Below, in pieces: positions 1 through 7,725 of a DNA stretch of 64,000 nt. The position numbers were made by a program, and so were the translations under genes. The notes beneath the pieces were generated by a model, which did not search any database, had not been told where the DNA came from, and was given only the letters and a program-made list of their open reading frames with translations. Each line of letters starts with the position of its first letter. Within the stretch, counting starts at the first letter, position 1. Where the stretch lies: positions 67,982-131,981 of the forward strand of contig JAWKSZ010000016.1 in NCBI GenBank assembly GCA_041402045.1, read 5' to 3'. The DNA is from JAGQRJ01 sp041402045 (GTDB lineage Bacteria > Planctomycetota > J058).

Positions 1-584
1 GCGCGCACCGCGGCGCCGACCTGGTCGTCCTCGTAGTCGTCGATCGACTCGCGCAGGAAGTCGATCAGGCGGCCCTCGCGCTGGAGCCAGGCCAGGAGCG
101 CCAGCGCCCCGTCGTCCCGCGCCTGCTTGAGCTTGCTCCCGGCCTCGTCGGCGTTCTGCTTGAGGTCGTCGAGGCGCTTGGTCCGCTCGGCGAGCTGGGT
201 CTCGAGCTCCGCGAGCTTGGCCTGGGCTGCGTCGCGCTCCTGGGTCGCGCGCTCGACCTCCTGGGCCGCGTCCTTGGTGGCCAAGGCCTTGGCGGACTCG
301 AGCTCCTCGGCGTGGGTCGTCGCCGCCTGCTCGAGGTCCTTGAGCTTGGTCGCGGCGCCGGCGTGGTCGCGCTCGAGGCCGGCCAGCTTCTCGTCGGCCG
401 CCTTCTTGTCGGCCTTGAGCTGCTTGAGCTCGGTCCGGGCTTGGTCGAGCTCCTGCTGCAGGGCCTTGCGCTTGGCCTCGCCCTCGTCGGGGTTTCGGCT
501 CCGGCGGCGGGGCAAGGCCTTGAGCGGGGCCCGGCCCGTGAACAGGATCGCGAAGAACGCTTGGAACGCGAGGACGATTCGCAC
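1..584 (-). CDS. DUF2760 domain protein, N-terminal part (cut by left edge)
   Basis: The gene reads leftwards and its 3' end lies outside the window. I chose the GTG at 584 because a GGAGG (complement at 591-595) sits just upstream. Residues 2-14 are hydrophobic and probably a membrane anchor. Residues about 40-165 are an Ala/Glu/Lys/Leu-rich coiled coil. At the window edge the sequence LLAWLQREGRLIDFLRES, followed by DDQVGAAVR, matches the opening of the DUF2760 fold as I remember it. No biochemical function is known for that family; from memory it often sits next to Hsp70-like genes, which cannot be checked here. The gene is divergent from the universal stress protein gene, with about 210 bp between them. 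Frame is open throughout. Confidence 0.8.
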   Translation of the reverse strand, partial: MRIVLAFQAFFAILFTGRAPLKALPRRRSRNPDEGEAKRKALQQELDQARTELKQLKADKKAADEKLAGLERDHAGAATKLKDLEQAATTHAEELESAKALATKDAAQEVERATQERDAAQAKLAELETQLAERTKRLDDLKQNADEAGSKLKQARDDGALALLAWLQREGRLIDFLRESIDDYEDDQVGAAVR

Positions 585-708
585 GCGGAACCTCCGTGAA
601 GGCGTGAGTTTAGGGGTCGGGTGCGACAACGGCAAGCGGCCAGCCGTGGCGGGGCCGGGACAGGCGTGTCGCCAGGCCGGCGCAACTCCGTGCGCGGGGG
701 TCCTGCGC

Positions 709-728
709 GGTTGGCAAGCGGGTTGCAC
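709..728 (+). promoter_or_regulatory. Candidate sigma-54 (-24/-12) promoter for the USP gene
   Basis: TTGGCA at 711-716 and TTGCA at 723-727 place GG and GC exactly ten bases apart, as in YTGGCAC-N5-TTGCW. Transcription would start near 737, giving a leader of about 55 nt before the ATG at 793. Two AAA+ regulators of the enhancer-binding type lie in this window, one with an intact GAFTGA motif. Confidence 0.5.
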
Positions 729-792
729 AGGGAGGGCCGAGCCCCGGGGCCTCGTGGAGACGCCCCGGGCCCCAGCACAGAAAGGACCCCCC

Positions 793-1771
793 ATGCCTAC
801 CTCGCAGCCCCTCAAGCTCTGGATCCCCCTGGACGGCGGCCACGTCTCCGACCGCGCGATCCAGGCCGCCTGCACCCTCTTCGCCCGCGACGGGCGCTTC
901 CCCCCCCTGACCGAGATCCGCCTGGTGCGGATCGTGCACCCCCACGAGGCCAACGAGGAGGCTCGGGAGGAGCACGCGGGCGAGGACGCGCCGCTCCAGG
1001 TGCGCGCCGCCAGCGCGCAGCACCACCTGGACCGGCTCAGCGAGGGCCTGGAGAAGCGCGGGGCCGTCGTGGACACCCGGGTGCGCATGAGCGAGGACCC
1101 CCCGGCGGGCCTGGTCGAGGACATGCTCGAGACCGACCCCACGCTGATCCTCATGACCAGCCACGCCCGGGACGGCTTCAGCCGCTGGACCCACGGGGCG
1201 TCACCGAGACCGTGCTGCGCCAGGCGGTGGCCCCGCTGATCGTGCTCCCCGAGGGCCGGATCCCGGGGCCAGCGACCTCGGCCCCTGCTCGTCCCCCTCG
1301 ACGGTTCGCGTCGCGCCGAGCGCGTGCTCGGCCTCTCGACGAACCTCGCGCGCTTCCTCGGGATCGGGCTCGTGCTCGTGCGCTCCTCCGAGGCCCCGGG
1401 GGTGCCGCTCCGGCGCAGCTCACCTCCTACCCGACCCCGAGCCGATCCAGCTCTCCGACGCCGTGCGCGCGGACGAGGCCTGGGACTACCTGCAGCGCCT
1501 GGGCGGAGCTGGTCAAGGAGGGCTGGACGTCAAGGGCTTCGTCACCACCGGCAAGCCCGCCGACGCGATCCTGAACGCGGCCGAGGTCTATGGCGCTGGC
1601 CTGCTCGCGCTCACGACCCACGGGCACACGGGCATGTCCCGCCTGCTCATGGGCTCGATCGCCGAGGACGTGATCCGCAAGGCCCGGCGCCCGCTGCTGG
1701 TGCTGCGCACGGGCGAGCTCGACCCGGGGCACGCGGCGGAGAAGCAGCTCGCCGGCCTCCGCGCCGAGTAG
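793..1771 (+). CDS. Tandem universal stress protein (UspA-like), frameshifted
   Basis: Two UspA-type domains lie head to tail. The first (ATG 793, AAAGGA upstream) begins PLKLWIPLDGG and continues through TDPTLILMTSHARDG to, after a frame change near 1196, VTETVLRQAVAPLIVLPEG. The second begins near 1283 with RPLLVPLDGSRRAERVL and ends with LLALTTHGHTGMSRLLMGS and IRKARRPLLVLRTG, the usual Usp ATP-loop and terminal strand. Frame changes fall near 1196, 1270, 1420 and 1500-1535, mostly consistent with bases lost from G/C runs, so the native protein is probably one polypeptide of about 325 residues. USPs are cytoplasmic, often ATP-binding, stress and stationary-phase proteins. A sigma-54-like promoter lies upstream and a strong hairpin follows the stop. 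Confidence 0.8.
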
Positions 1772-1784
1772 GCGCCCCGCTGTC

Positions 1785-1821
1785 CCGCGAGGGTCGCGGC
1801 CGCGGGCCGCGGCCCTCGCGG
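1785..1821 (+). terminator. Strong hairpin terminator after the USP gene
   Basis: A 17-bp stem with one mismatch or G-U pair (1785-1801 with 1805-1821) and a GCG loop starts 13 bp after the USP stop. No U-tract follows, as for other hairpins in this GC-rich window. Confidence 0.65.
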
Positions 1822-1888
1822 TGTGTACCCCCGGCTTGCTTTCTGTCGAGGGCCACCGACCCTGGGGCTCCACGGACAGGAGGACCCC

Positions 1889-3238
1889 ATGACCCCCGAG
1901 GCGTTGACCGAGGACTTGCTGCGGCGCGCGCGCGAGCGCGACCCGCACCAGAGCACCTTCCACCAGGCGGTGGAGGAGGTGTTCCGCTCCGTGGCGCCCC
2001 TCGTCGCGGGGGAGGAGCGCTACCGGCGCGACGCGATCCTGGAGCGGCTCCTGGTGCCCGACCGGGTGATCGTGTTCCGGGTGGCCTGGGAGGACGACCG
2101 GGGCGGCGTGCAGGTCAACCGCGGCTACCGCGTGCAGTGGACCAACGCCCTGGGCCCCTACAAGGGCGGGCTGCGCTTCCACCCCTCGGTGAACCTCGAC
2201 GTGCTCAAGTTCCTCGCCTTCGAGCAGACCTTCAAGAACAGCCTGACCGGCATGCCCATGGGCGGCGCCAAGGGCGGCTCCGACTTCGACCCCAAGGGCA
2301 AGAGCGACCGCGAGATCATGCGCTTCTGCCAGTCGTTCATGACCGAGCTGTTCCGGCACATGGGCGAGGACACCGACGTGCCCGCCGGGGATATCGGCGT
2401 GGGCGCGCGGGAGATCGGCTACCTGTTCGGGCACTACACCCGGATCGCCAACCACTGGACCGGCTCCATGACCGGGAAGGCCCTGAGCTACGGCGGGAGC
2501 GAGGGCCGGGTCGTGGCCACGGGCTACGGCTGTGTGCGCTTCTGCGAGCGCATGCTCGAGCACGCCGGCGACTCCCTCGACGGGAAGCGCGTCGTGGTCA
2601 GCGGCGCGGGGAACGTGGCCCTGCACGCCGCGAAACGCGCCCTCGACGGCGGCGCGACGGTGCTCTCGCTCAGCGACAGCGGGGGCACGATCCACGCGCC
2701 GGACGGCCTCGACGCGGAGCAGTGGGAGTGGATCCGCGCGCTGAAGGAGGAGCGCTACGGGCGGCTGAGCGAGGTCCCCGAGCAGTTCCCGGGGCTCGAG
2801 TACCGCGAGGGCGCGACGCCCTGGGAGATCCCCTGCGACGTGGCGCTGCCCTGCGCGACCCAGAACGAGCTCGGTCTGGAGGGCGCGCGCGCCTTGATCG
2901 AGGGCGGCGCGCGCGCGGTGTGCGAGGGCGCGAACATGCCCACCACCCCCGACGCGGTCGAGGCCCTGCACGAGGCCGGGGTGCTCGTGGGGCCGGGCAA
3001 GGCGGCCAACGCCGGCGGCGTCGCGACCAGCGGGCTCGAGCAGGCGCAGAACTCCCAGCGCGAGAGCTGGTCCAAGCAGACCGTGCTCGACCGCATGGAG
3101 TCGATCATGGACGCGATCCACGCCAAGTGCGTGCGCCACGGCGAGGACGGCAAGGGCCGCGTGAACTACGTGCGCGGCGCCAACGTGGCGGGCTTCCTGC
3201 GGGTGGCCGACGCGCTCTCGGCCTACGGCGTCCGCTAG
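1889..3238 (+). CDS. gdhA: NADP-type glutamate dehydrogenase
   Basis: Catalyses the reversible reductive amination of 2-oxoglutarate to L-glutamate, a main route of ammonium assimilation in the cytoplasm. The 449 residues match the usual length of the hexameric bacterial enzyme. Visible motifs: substrate-binding Lys92 in ALGPYKGGLRFHP, catalytic Lys128 in GMPMGGAKGGSDFDPKGKSD, Asp168 in VPAGDIGVGAREIGYL, and the Rossmann fingerprint VVVSGAGNVALHA at about 235-247. ATG 1889 is preceded by an AGGAGG-type site (ACAGGAGGACCCC) and gives the family's normal N-terminus. NADP preference is inferred from similarity to the GdhA group rather than from a residue test. It stands alone as a transcription unit, and the frame is intact over 1.35 kb beside a damaged neighbour. 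Confidence 0.97.
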   Translation: MTPEALTEDLLRRARERDPHQSTFHQAVEEVFRSVAPLVAGEERYRRDAILERLLVPDRVIVFRVAWEDDRGGVQVNRGYRVQWTNALGPYKGGLRFHPSVNLDVLKFLAFEQTFKNSLTGMPMGGAKGGSDFDPKGKSDREIMRFCQSFMTELFRHMGEDTDVPAGDIGVGAREIGYLFGHYTRIANHWTGSMTGKALSYGGSEGRVVATGYGCVRFCERMLEHAGDSLDGKRVVVSGAGNVALHAAKRALDGGATVLSLSDSGGTIHAPDGLDAEQWEWIRALKEERYGRLSEVPEQFPGLEYREGATPWEIPCDVALPCATQNELGLEGARALIEGGARAVCEGANMPTTPDAVEALHEAGVLVGPGKAANAGGVATSGLEQAQNSQRESWSKQTVLDRMESIMDAIHAKCVRHGEDGKGRVNYVRGANVAGFLRVADALSAYGVR

Positions 3239-3344
3239 CGGCTGCTCGTCCAGGCGGGCCGAGGAGGTCGCGGGACCTGGCCCCCGCGTGGGGTCCAGGG
3301 CGGGTAGATGCTCGTTCAACGCAAAGGAACGCAAAGGACGCGCG

Positions 3345-3950
3345 TCAGTCCAGGCGGGGGACGCCGCGCTGGTCGAGGAGGCCCAGGACCTGGCCCTGGG
3401 CCTCGGCGTCGAGGGTCGGCACGCTGAGCAGGATCCCGGCGTCGCCGACCACCGCCACGAAGCGCTCGGTGCTGCGGTAGCCGGTGACCTGCTCCCAGGC
3501 CACGAACACGCTGCCTCCGGGCCGCTCGCGCAGGATCCCCTGGGCCGTGAACTGCGCGCGACCCTGGCCCAGGAGGCTCGACGCGCTCTGGACCACGAGC
3601 AGCGAGAGCACCAGGAGCCCGGTCGCGCCCACCGCCACGACCACCGCCAGGGGGGAGACCCCGAGGTCCTCGGGCACGGCCTGGGTGAACCACTCGGCGG
3701 CGGCGGGGAGCAAGCACAGGAGCGGCAGGCCGAGGGCGATCAGGAGCAGGAGCCCCAGCCGGGGGCGGGCGTCGCCCTGGACCTCCAGCAGCACGTCCTG
3801 GGGCGCGACCTCGACCTCGCTCACCACGCGGTAGCCGCTCGCGCCCCAGGTGCCGAAGATCGGGTCGAAGCCCTGAGGCGGCGTGACCTCCAGGGGGGCG
3901 TAGTCCTCCTCGCTCAGGGGGGCGTCGGAGTCTTCGGGCTCGGGCTCCAT
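3345..3950 (-). CDS. Small acidic-tailed membrane protein, unknown
   Basis: I do not recognise a family. The 201-residue protein starts with an acidic stretch (MEPEPEDSDAPLSEEDYAPLE), has two strongly hydrophobic segments at about 62-85 and 97-120, and a hydrophilic C-terminal domain of about 75 residues (AQFTAQGILRERPGGSVFVAW and following) that could be a small PH-like or YcxB-like domain on the membrane; that is a guess from its pattern only. I prefer ATG 3950 over the in-frame GTG 3959 because a TATCGT hexamer ends seven bases before the ATG and there is no Shine-Dalgarno, suggesting a leaderless message. It is divergent from the inositol-phosphatase-like gene, whose own -10 is 50 bp away. 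Confidence 0.7.
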   Translation of the reverse strand: MEPEPEDSDAPLSEEDYAPLEVTPPQGFDPIFGTWGASGYRVVSEVEVAPQDVLLEVQGDARPRLGLLLLIALGLPLLCLLPAAAEWFTQAVPEDLGVSPLAVVVAVGATGLLVLSLLVVQSASSLLGQGRAQFTAQGILRERPGGSVFVAWEQVTGYRSTERFVAVVGDAGILLSVPTLDAEAQGQVLGLLDQRGVPRLD

Positions 3951-3957
3951 GCCCGGC

Positions 3958-3963
3958 ACGATA
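3958..3963 (-). promoter_or_regulatory. -10 hexamer TATCGT of a probable leaderless promoter
   Basis: On the minus strand TATCGT ends seven bases before ATG 3950. No ribosome binding site is present, so transcription probably begins at the start codon. Confidence 0.5.
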
Positions 3964-4015
3964 CGCGGCGCGGAGCGCGGCGAGAACCCGCGGGTGGCTC
4001 CCCGTGGGGGCGCGG

Positions 4016-4021
4016 TAGGAT
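4016..4021 (+). promoter_or_regulatory. -10 hexamer TAGGAT of a probable leaderless promoter
   Basis: TAGGAT is followed by six bases and ATG 4028; no Shine-Dalgarno is present. Confidence 0.5.
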
Positions 4022-4027
4022 CGTGGC

Positions 4028-4834
4028 ATGTCCTACGCAGCCGAGCTCCAGGTGGCGATCGACGCGGCGCGCGCGGCCGGCGAGCGCCTGCGCCGCGAGG
4101 CGAGCCGCGACGGCGGCCCGCGGGGATCGGGCTACCACGCCGACGTCGACGACGAGATCTGCGCGGAGCTGGTGGCCACCCTCGGCGCGGCCTTCCCCGA
4201 CGACGAGGTGATCAGCGAGGAGCTGCCGCCGCGCCCGGGGAGCTCGGGTCGGGTGTGGCACATAGACCCCCACGACGGGACCCACCACTTCCTCCAGGGC
4301 GCGCGTGACACCTCGATCTCGATCGGGCTCGCGGTCGGGGGCGAGCTCCCGCTGGGGGTCGTCTACGCCCCGCTCGAGAGCCCGCTGACGGGCGCCCACG
4401 GCACACTGGTGGCCTGGGCCGAGGGCGCGGCGTTCACGGTCAACGACGCGGCGCCGGCGGCACGCGGTCGCGCCGACGCGCTGCTGGTCTCGCCGGGGCT
4501 GCGGGGCCAGGCTCGCGCGCGGGCCCAGGCCGCGGTGGCGCCGGCGCAGCTCGCGGGCTGCGGGAGCGTGGCCACGCGCTTCGCCCTCGTCGCCGCGGGC
4601 CAGGCGCTCGGCGGCGTGTGCGTCTACAACGTGCTCGCGAGCTGGGACTACGCCGCGGGCCAGGCGCTGTTGCGCGCGCGAGGGGGCGCCCTCGTCGACG
4701 GCGCCGGCGCCCGGATCGCGTGGCGCGACGGGCTGCCTCAGGCGCCGCGCACCATGGACTGGTTCGGCGCGGGCAGCCTGGAGGCGGCGCAGGGGCTGGC
4801 GCGGCGCTACCGCGAGCTGCTCCAGCGCGACTAG
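4028..4834 (+). CDS. Inositol monophosphatase family phosphatase
   Basis: A Mg-dependent sugar- or inositol-phosphate phosphatase of the IMPase/FBPase/CysQ superfamily, cytoplasmic, 268 residues (normal length). Metal ligands are visible: Glu64/Glu65 in ISEEL, Asp80 and Asp83 in WHIDPHDGTHHF (family pattern WxxDPxDGTxNF), and the C-terminal WDYAAGQALLRARGG, matching WDxAAGxxxxxEAGG. The Asn of DGTxNF is His here. The exact substrate (inositol phosphate, histidinol phosphate, PAP or other) cannot be read from the sequence. The stop codon TAG at 4832-4834 lies in a CTAG that abuts the palindromic element starting at 4834; the second element copy also follows the stop of a gene in the same way. 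Confidence 0.88.
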   Translation: MSYAAELQVAIDAARAAGERLRREASRDGGPRGSGYHADVDDEICAELVATLGAAFPDDEVISEELPPRPGSSGRVWHIDPHDGTHHFLQGARDTSISIGLAVGGELPLGVVYAPLESPLTGAHGTLVAWAEGAAFTVNDAAPAARGRADALLVSPGLRGQARARAQAAVAPAQLAGCGSVATRFALVAAGQALGGVCVYNVLASWDYAAGQALLRARGGALVDGAGARIAWRDGLPQAPRTMDWFGAGSLEAAQGLARRYRELLQRD

Positions 4835-4989
4835 TGCTGCGCGTCAGACGTTCCGGTACAGGTCGCGCAGCAATCGTCGTCCCTGGCTAGGCGCGAGGAG
4901 GAAGCAATGCGGGCCATTGTGACCGACGAGCAACAACGCCAGGGGCGGCGAGAACAAGCGAGATGTCCGGAACGTCTGACGTGCTGCAC
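4834..4989. repeat. Palindromic 156-bp dispersed element, copy 1 (MITE/REP-like)
   Basis: Ends are inverted repeats of about 23 bp: GTGCTGCGCGTCAGACGTTC at the left, and GTGCAGCACGTCAGACGTTC as the reverse complement of the right end (two mismatches). A second, inner inverted pair (TCGTCGTCCCTGGC at 4874-4887 with GCCAGGGGCGGCGA at 4938-4951) suggests that the whole element can fold into a long hairpin. A second copy lies at 58165-58322. Both copies begin at the stop codon of the upstream gene (CTAG). An ATG with GAGGAGG upstream (4907) opens a short frame whose first 20 residues are partly conserved in the other copy, but this may only reflect DNA similarity. No transposase is present. Confidence 0.8.
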
Positions 4990-5065
4990 TGGCGCAGCAC
5001 TGTCGTGCCACGAGGCGCGCGCCGCCAGACTCGCGAACGAGTCGGGCGACGCGCGTGAACCGGAC

Positions 5066-5236
5066 TCAGCGTCCGGGGTGGAAGTAGCGCTCGCGATCGT
5101 GAGCCTCTGGACCAGGAATGTTCAGCGGCTCGTCGTGTTCCTTGCGCCAGGTCCGGCGAATCGGCACCGAATAGGCCACGGCGAGGATCGTCGCCAGGCC
5201 CGCGCCAATGACGAACGCCGTGAGCAGGGCGACCAT
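5066..5236 (-). CDS. Small single-span membrane protein (56 aa)
   Basis: ATG 5236 is preceded by a near-perfect AAAGGAG. The product begins MVALLTAFVIGAGLATILAV, a clear transmembrane segment at residues 3-23, followed by a basic patch (PIRRTWRKE) and a short polar tail ending RYFHPGR. The positive-inside pattern suggests that the tail is cytoplasmic. It lies downstream of the CsbD-like gene on the same strand with about 110 bp between, so co-transcription is possible. No family recognised; support comes from the ribosome binding site, hydrophobic pattern and position. Confidence 0.6.
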   Translation of the reverse strand: MVALLTAFVIGAGLATILAVAYSVPIRRTWRKEHDEPLNIPGPEAHDRERYFHPGR

Positions 5237-5348
5237 GATCGGATCTCCTTTCGGGCTGCGGAGCGCGCCCGCGCGGAGCGCGGGCGCGATTCGACGCAGC
5301 GAGGGTGCGGACGGGTGCAGGCGCGCCCTCGCGGACGCGCCGCCCGGA

Positions 5349-5567
5349 TCAGCGGGTGCTGGTCTCGGGCTCCAGGGTCTCGAGGAAGGCGTCGATCTGC
5401 TCGTTGATCTTGTCCTTCGCCCAGCCGTAGCGGCGCTGCAGCGCGCCGGCGAGGCGCTCGCGCTTGCCTTCGATCTGCTGGGTGTCGTCGTCGGTGAGCT
5501 TGCCCCAGCGCTCGCGGGCCTTGCCCTTGAGCTCGGTCCATTGGCCGGAAATGCGGTCCCAATTCAT
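5349..5567 (-). CDS. CsbD family stress-response protein
   Basis: A 72-residue protein with the typical CsbD/YjbJ start MNWDRISGQWTELKGKARER and a following helical repeat, KLTDDDTQQIEGKRERLAG and LQRRYGWAKDKINEQID. CsbD-like proteins are small, very hydrophilic cytoplasmic proteins induced by general stress; their molecular role is unknown. ATG 5567 has an AGGAG (as CAGGAGACTCACC) at good distance. The neighbouring small membrane protein lies downstream on the same strand. Length and residue pattern are normal for the family. Confidence 0.92.
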   Translation of the reverse strand: MNWDRISGQWTELKGKARERWGKLTDDDTQQIEGKRERLAGALQRRYGWAKDKINEQIDAFLETLEPETSTR

Positions 5568-5741
5568 GGTGAGTCTCCTGTTCTGGTGGGTTCGTGAGGG
5601 GAGCAGGGGTGGGCGCGCGCCCGCCCTCGCTCGTTGCAGATCTAGTTAGCGAATCTCGGGCCGGGCCTGAGGGCCGAACCCGCGGGGTTTAGGGCCGTCG
5701 CGCGAGACAGGTGTGGCCCGCGCGCACGGCTCCTGCGCGTC

Positions 5742-5761
5742 GCGGGACAGGGCTGTCCCGC
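5742..5761 (-). terminator. Hairpin downstream of the lipoprotein gene
   Basis: A perfect 9-bp stem, GCGGGACAG with CTGTCCCGC around a GG loop, lies 60 bp past the stop of the leftward lipoprotein gene. Confidence 0.45.
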
Positions 5762-5819
5762 CGCGACCACGCGCCCCCGCCGGCGGCAGGCGCGCGCGGT
5801 CGCCGCGCGAGGGTAGGCA

Positions 5820-6338
5820 TTACTTGTCGTCGTCGAGCTCGTACTCGCGGGACTTCGTCTCGGTCTCGGTCTCGGTCTCGGTCTCGACCTCGGTCGAGGT
5901 CTCCTCCTCGATCACGGCGCCGTCGACGTCCTGCTCGACCTCGACGTCCTTCTCGACCTGCTTGTCCACGTCCTTGTGGGTGTGGTTCTCGGTCGTGCGC
6001 GTGTGGGTCTCGTTGACTTCCAGCTTCATGCCGCCGTCCTCGTCCTGGCGCTTCAGCTCGAAGTTGACGAAGGCCGGATCGGGCTCGTCGCGGATCACGC
6101 GGCGCTCGCTCTTGGCGGCGTAGCCCGGGGCCTGGACGTGGAGCTGCTGGGGCTCGTCGTCGTCGTCGGCGTCGAGCACGTAGAAGCCCTCGCTGTCGGT
6201 GGTGGTGGTCTCTTCGCCGACGCGCACGGTGGCGCCGGGGAGGGGCTGCTGGGTCTTGGCGTCGGTCACGGTCCCCTTGAGGGTCGTGCTGCAGCCGCAG
6301 GCGAACAAGGCGGCCGCGCAGAGGGTGAGGTAGCGCAT
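5820..6338 (-). CDS. Lipoprotein with carboxypeptidase-regulatory-like domain
   Basis: 172 residues starting at ATG 6338 (GGAG upstream). The N-terminus MRYLTLCAAALFACGCSTT is a lipoprotein signal; the lipidated Cys is 14 or 16. Next comes a carboxypeptidase regulatory-like (Ig-fold) domain at about 19-95: LKGTVTDAKTQQPLPGATV, then TDSEGFYVL and LHVQAPGYA. The C-terminal half is highly charged, with alternating Glu and Thr (a run of ET pairs encoded by repeated GTCTCG on the plus strand near 5860-5890). Such domains usually act as structural modules in surface proteins. Localisation is inferred as outer or inner membrane lipoprotein facing the periplasm. Specific role unknown. Confidence 0.75.
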   Translation of the reverse strand: MRYLTLCAAALFACGCSTTLKGTVTDAKTQQPLPGATVRVGEETTTTDSEGFYVLDADDDDEPQQLHVQAPGYAAKSERRVIRDEPDPAFVNFELKRQDEDGGMKLEVNETHTRTTENHTHKDVDKQVEKDVEVEQDVDGAVIEEETSTEVETETETETETKSREYELDDDK

Positions 6339-6668
6339 GGGAGTCTCCTGTCGGGCGGGATTGAGGGGTCCGTCGCGGGATCGCGCCCGGGGCGACGCGC
6401 GACGTGCTGCCGTGGCAGCGTTGAGAGGCAGTGAGCAAGCGGCCTGCCGAACACAAGTCCAATCAGCCTGGAACGAGGCGGTCGGTGATGGCTCGCCGTC
6501 CGCCACGCGCGACGCGCGGCCGCAGCGCCGTGCGCGCGCTCTCGCGGCGCCCGCGCCGCGAGGGCGCGCAGCTCGACCTCGCGCGGCGGCGCGCCTCAGC
6601 GCGAGCGCGCGGCGCCAGACCCGCGCGCGCGGCGCCTGCGCAGGCCGGGCGCGAGGCGTCCGTATGCA
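6339..6668. other. Intergenic stretch, no gene seen
   Basis: Between two leftward genes. It is rich in GCGCG-type runs with no frame showing credible protein features. It should contain the promoter of the lipoprotein gene, but I see no convincing hexamer pair. Confidence 0.5.
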
Positions 6669-6694
6669 GGGACCGCGGCGTGCGCCGCGGTCCC
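6669..6694 (-). terminator. Hairpin terminator of the secreted redoxin-like gene
   Basis: A perfect 11-bp stem GGGACCGCGGC / GCCGCGGTCCC with a GTGC loop, 34 bp past the stop of the leftward gene. Confidence 0.6.
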
Positions 6695-6727
6695 AGCGGA
6701 GTCGATCAGCCGTTCAGGCGGTCAGGA

Positions 6728-7522
6728 CTACTCCTGGTCCTGCTTGGGCTCCTGGTCGACGTCGTCGTCCCAGTCCTTCTCGGTCTCGCGGGGGGCGCTG
6801 GCGGGCAGGGTGCCCTTCGCCTTGCCCGAGTAGGCCGGGTCGTTGACCGCGAGGTGCAGCTCCGAGGTCAGGTTCGTGATCGCCTGCTCGTCACCGGCGG
6901 CGGCGACGTGGGCGATCATGTCCTTGCCACGCACGATCACCGCGCTGGGGGTGCACTCCTCGCTGGCCTCGTAGCGCAGCGGGGCGACGTAGAGGGCGTA
7001 GTCCTCGATCTTGCGCTGCTCGAGGAACTTCCGCATGCCCTCGAACTGCTGGGCGCGGGCCTCGGCGAGGCGCTCCTCGAGCTCCTCCTTCACGTCCTCG
7101 TCCTTGGCGCTCTCCCAGGTCTCCCGGGCGACGCGGACCTCCTCGGTCTCGCCGACGGCGACGAACACCCAGTTGACGTCCTTGTCCTTGAAGTCCTCGT
7201 AGAGCTTGGTGAACGGGGTGCTGGTGTCGCGCATGACCTCGCCGGTCTTGGCCATGAACGTGGGGTCGCGCTTGACGTCGAAGAACTTGATGACCGTCGC
7301 CTCGTCGTCCGCGATCTCCTTGTCGAGATACAGCTCCTCGCCGTCCTCGTTGATCAGCTTCAGGCCGGGCAGCTTGGTGCCCTTCTGCAGTTGAACGTGG
7401 TCCTTGGGCATGTCCAGGCGGTTCTCGCCCTGAGCCTGGGTCTCGTCGGTGTCCTGGGCGATGGCCACGCCGCCGAAGCTCACGGCCATGGCGAACGCGC
7501 TCACAATCGTCAAAGTGCGCAT
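6728..7522 (-). CDS. Secreted protein, thioredoxin-fold-like, no CxxC
   Basis: 264 residues with a Sec signal peptide, MRTLTIVSAFAMAVSFGGVAIA, probably cleaved before Gln-Asp. The mature part starts with an acidic stretch and then a pattern reminiscent of redoxins: GTKLPGLKLINEDGEELYL, ATVIKFFDVKRDPTFM, NWVFVAVGETEEVRVAR. The usual catalytic cysteines are missing; only one Cys (ASEECTPSAVIVRG) appears far downstream, next to the TPSAV that resembles the cis-Pro strand of thioredoxins. A charged helical insert (about 138-170) and an acidic tail follow. If the fold is right, it is a binding or scaffold protein rather than an oxidoreductase. The fold assignment is inference only. ATG 7522 is preceded by GGAG. 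Confidence 0.6.
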   Translation of the reverse strand: MRTLTIVSAFAMAVSFGGVAIAQDTDETQAQGENRLDMPKDHVQLQKGTKLPGLKLINEDGEELYLDKEIADDEATVIKFFDVKRDPTFMAKTGEVMRDTSTPFTKLYEDFKDKDVNWVFVAVGETEEVRVARETWESAKDEDVKEELEERLAEARAQQFEGMRKFLEQRKIEDYALYVAPLRYEASEECTPSAVIVRGKDMIAHVAAAGDEQAITNLTSELHLAVNDPAYSGKAKGTLPASAPRETEKDWDDDVDQEPKQDQE

Positions 7523-7670
7523 GGGGGTCTCCTATGAAAGGGGTCGTCTTGAGGTGGGAATGGGATCGCGCCGGTCCCCGGCGGGTGAAGTCCCCGAGGG
7601 GGACGGGCGCTTGGTAGGGAGCCCTACTGCACCCGCGGTGCCGAGGCGCAACCTCAAGCCGCGCGTGCTG

Positions 7671-7699
7671 CCAGGGTCGGCCCTGTCTCAGGGCCCTGG
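7671..7699 (-). terminator. Hairpin terminator of the pgs-mscS operon
   Basis: Inner stem GGCCCTG (7679-7685) with CAGGGCC (7689-7695) and an outer alternative pair CCAGGG with CCCTGG, 27 bp beyond the leftward mscS-like stop. Confidence 0.55.
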
Positions 7700-7725
7700 C
7701 TCGGCGCGTCAGGGGCGGCGCGCGC

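Noticed and set aside
3318..3337. Tandem AACGCAAAGG repeat (two units) after gdhA
   Set aside because: Too short to interpret; may be chance or a minor regulatory relic.
4907..5407. 166-codon frame starting inside palindromic element copy 1
   Set aside because: Only the first 20 residues, lying within the element, have a counterpart in copy 2; the rest is antisense to the small membrane-protein and CsbD genes and has no protein features.
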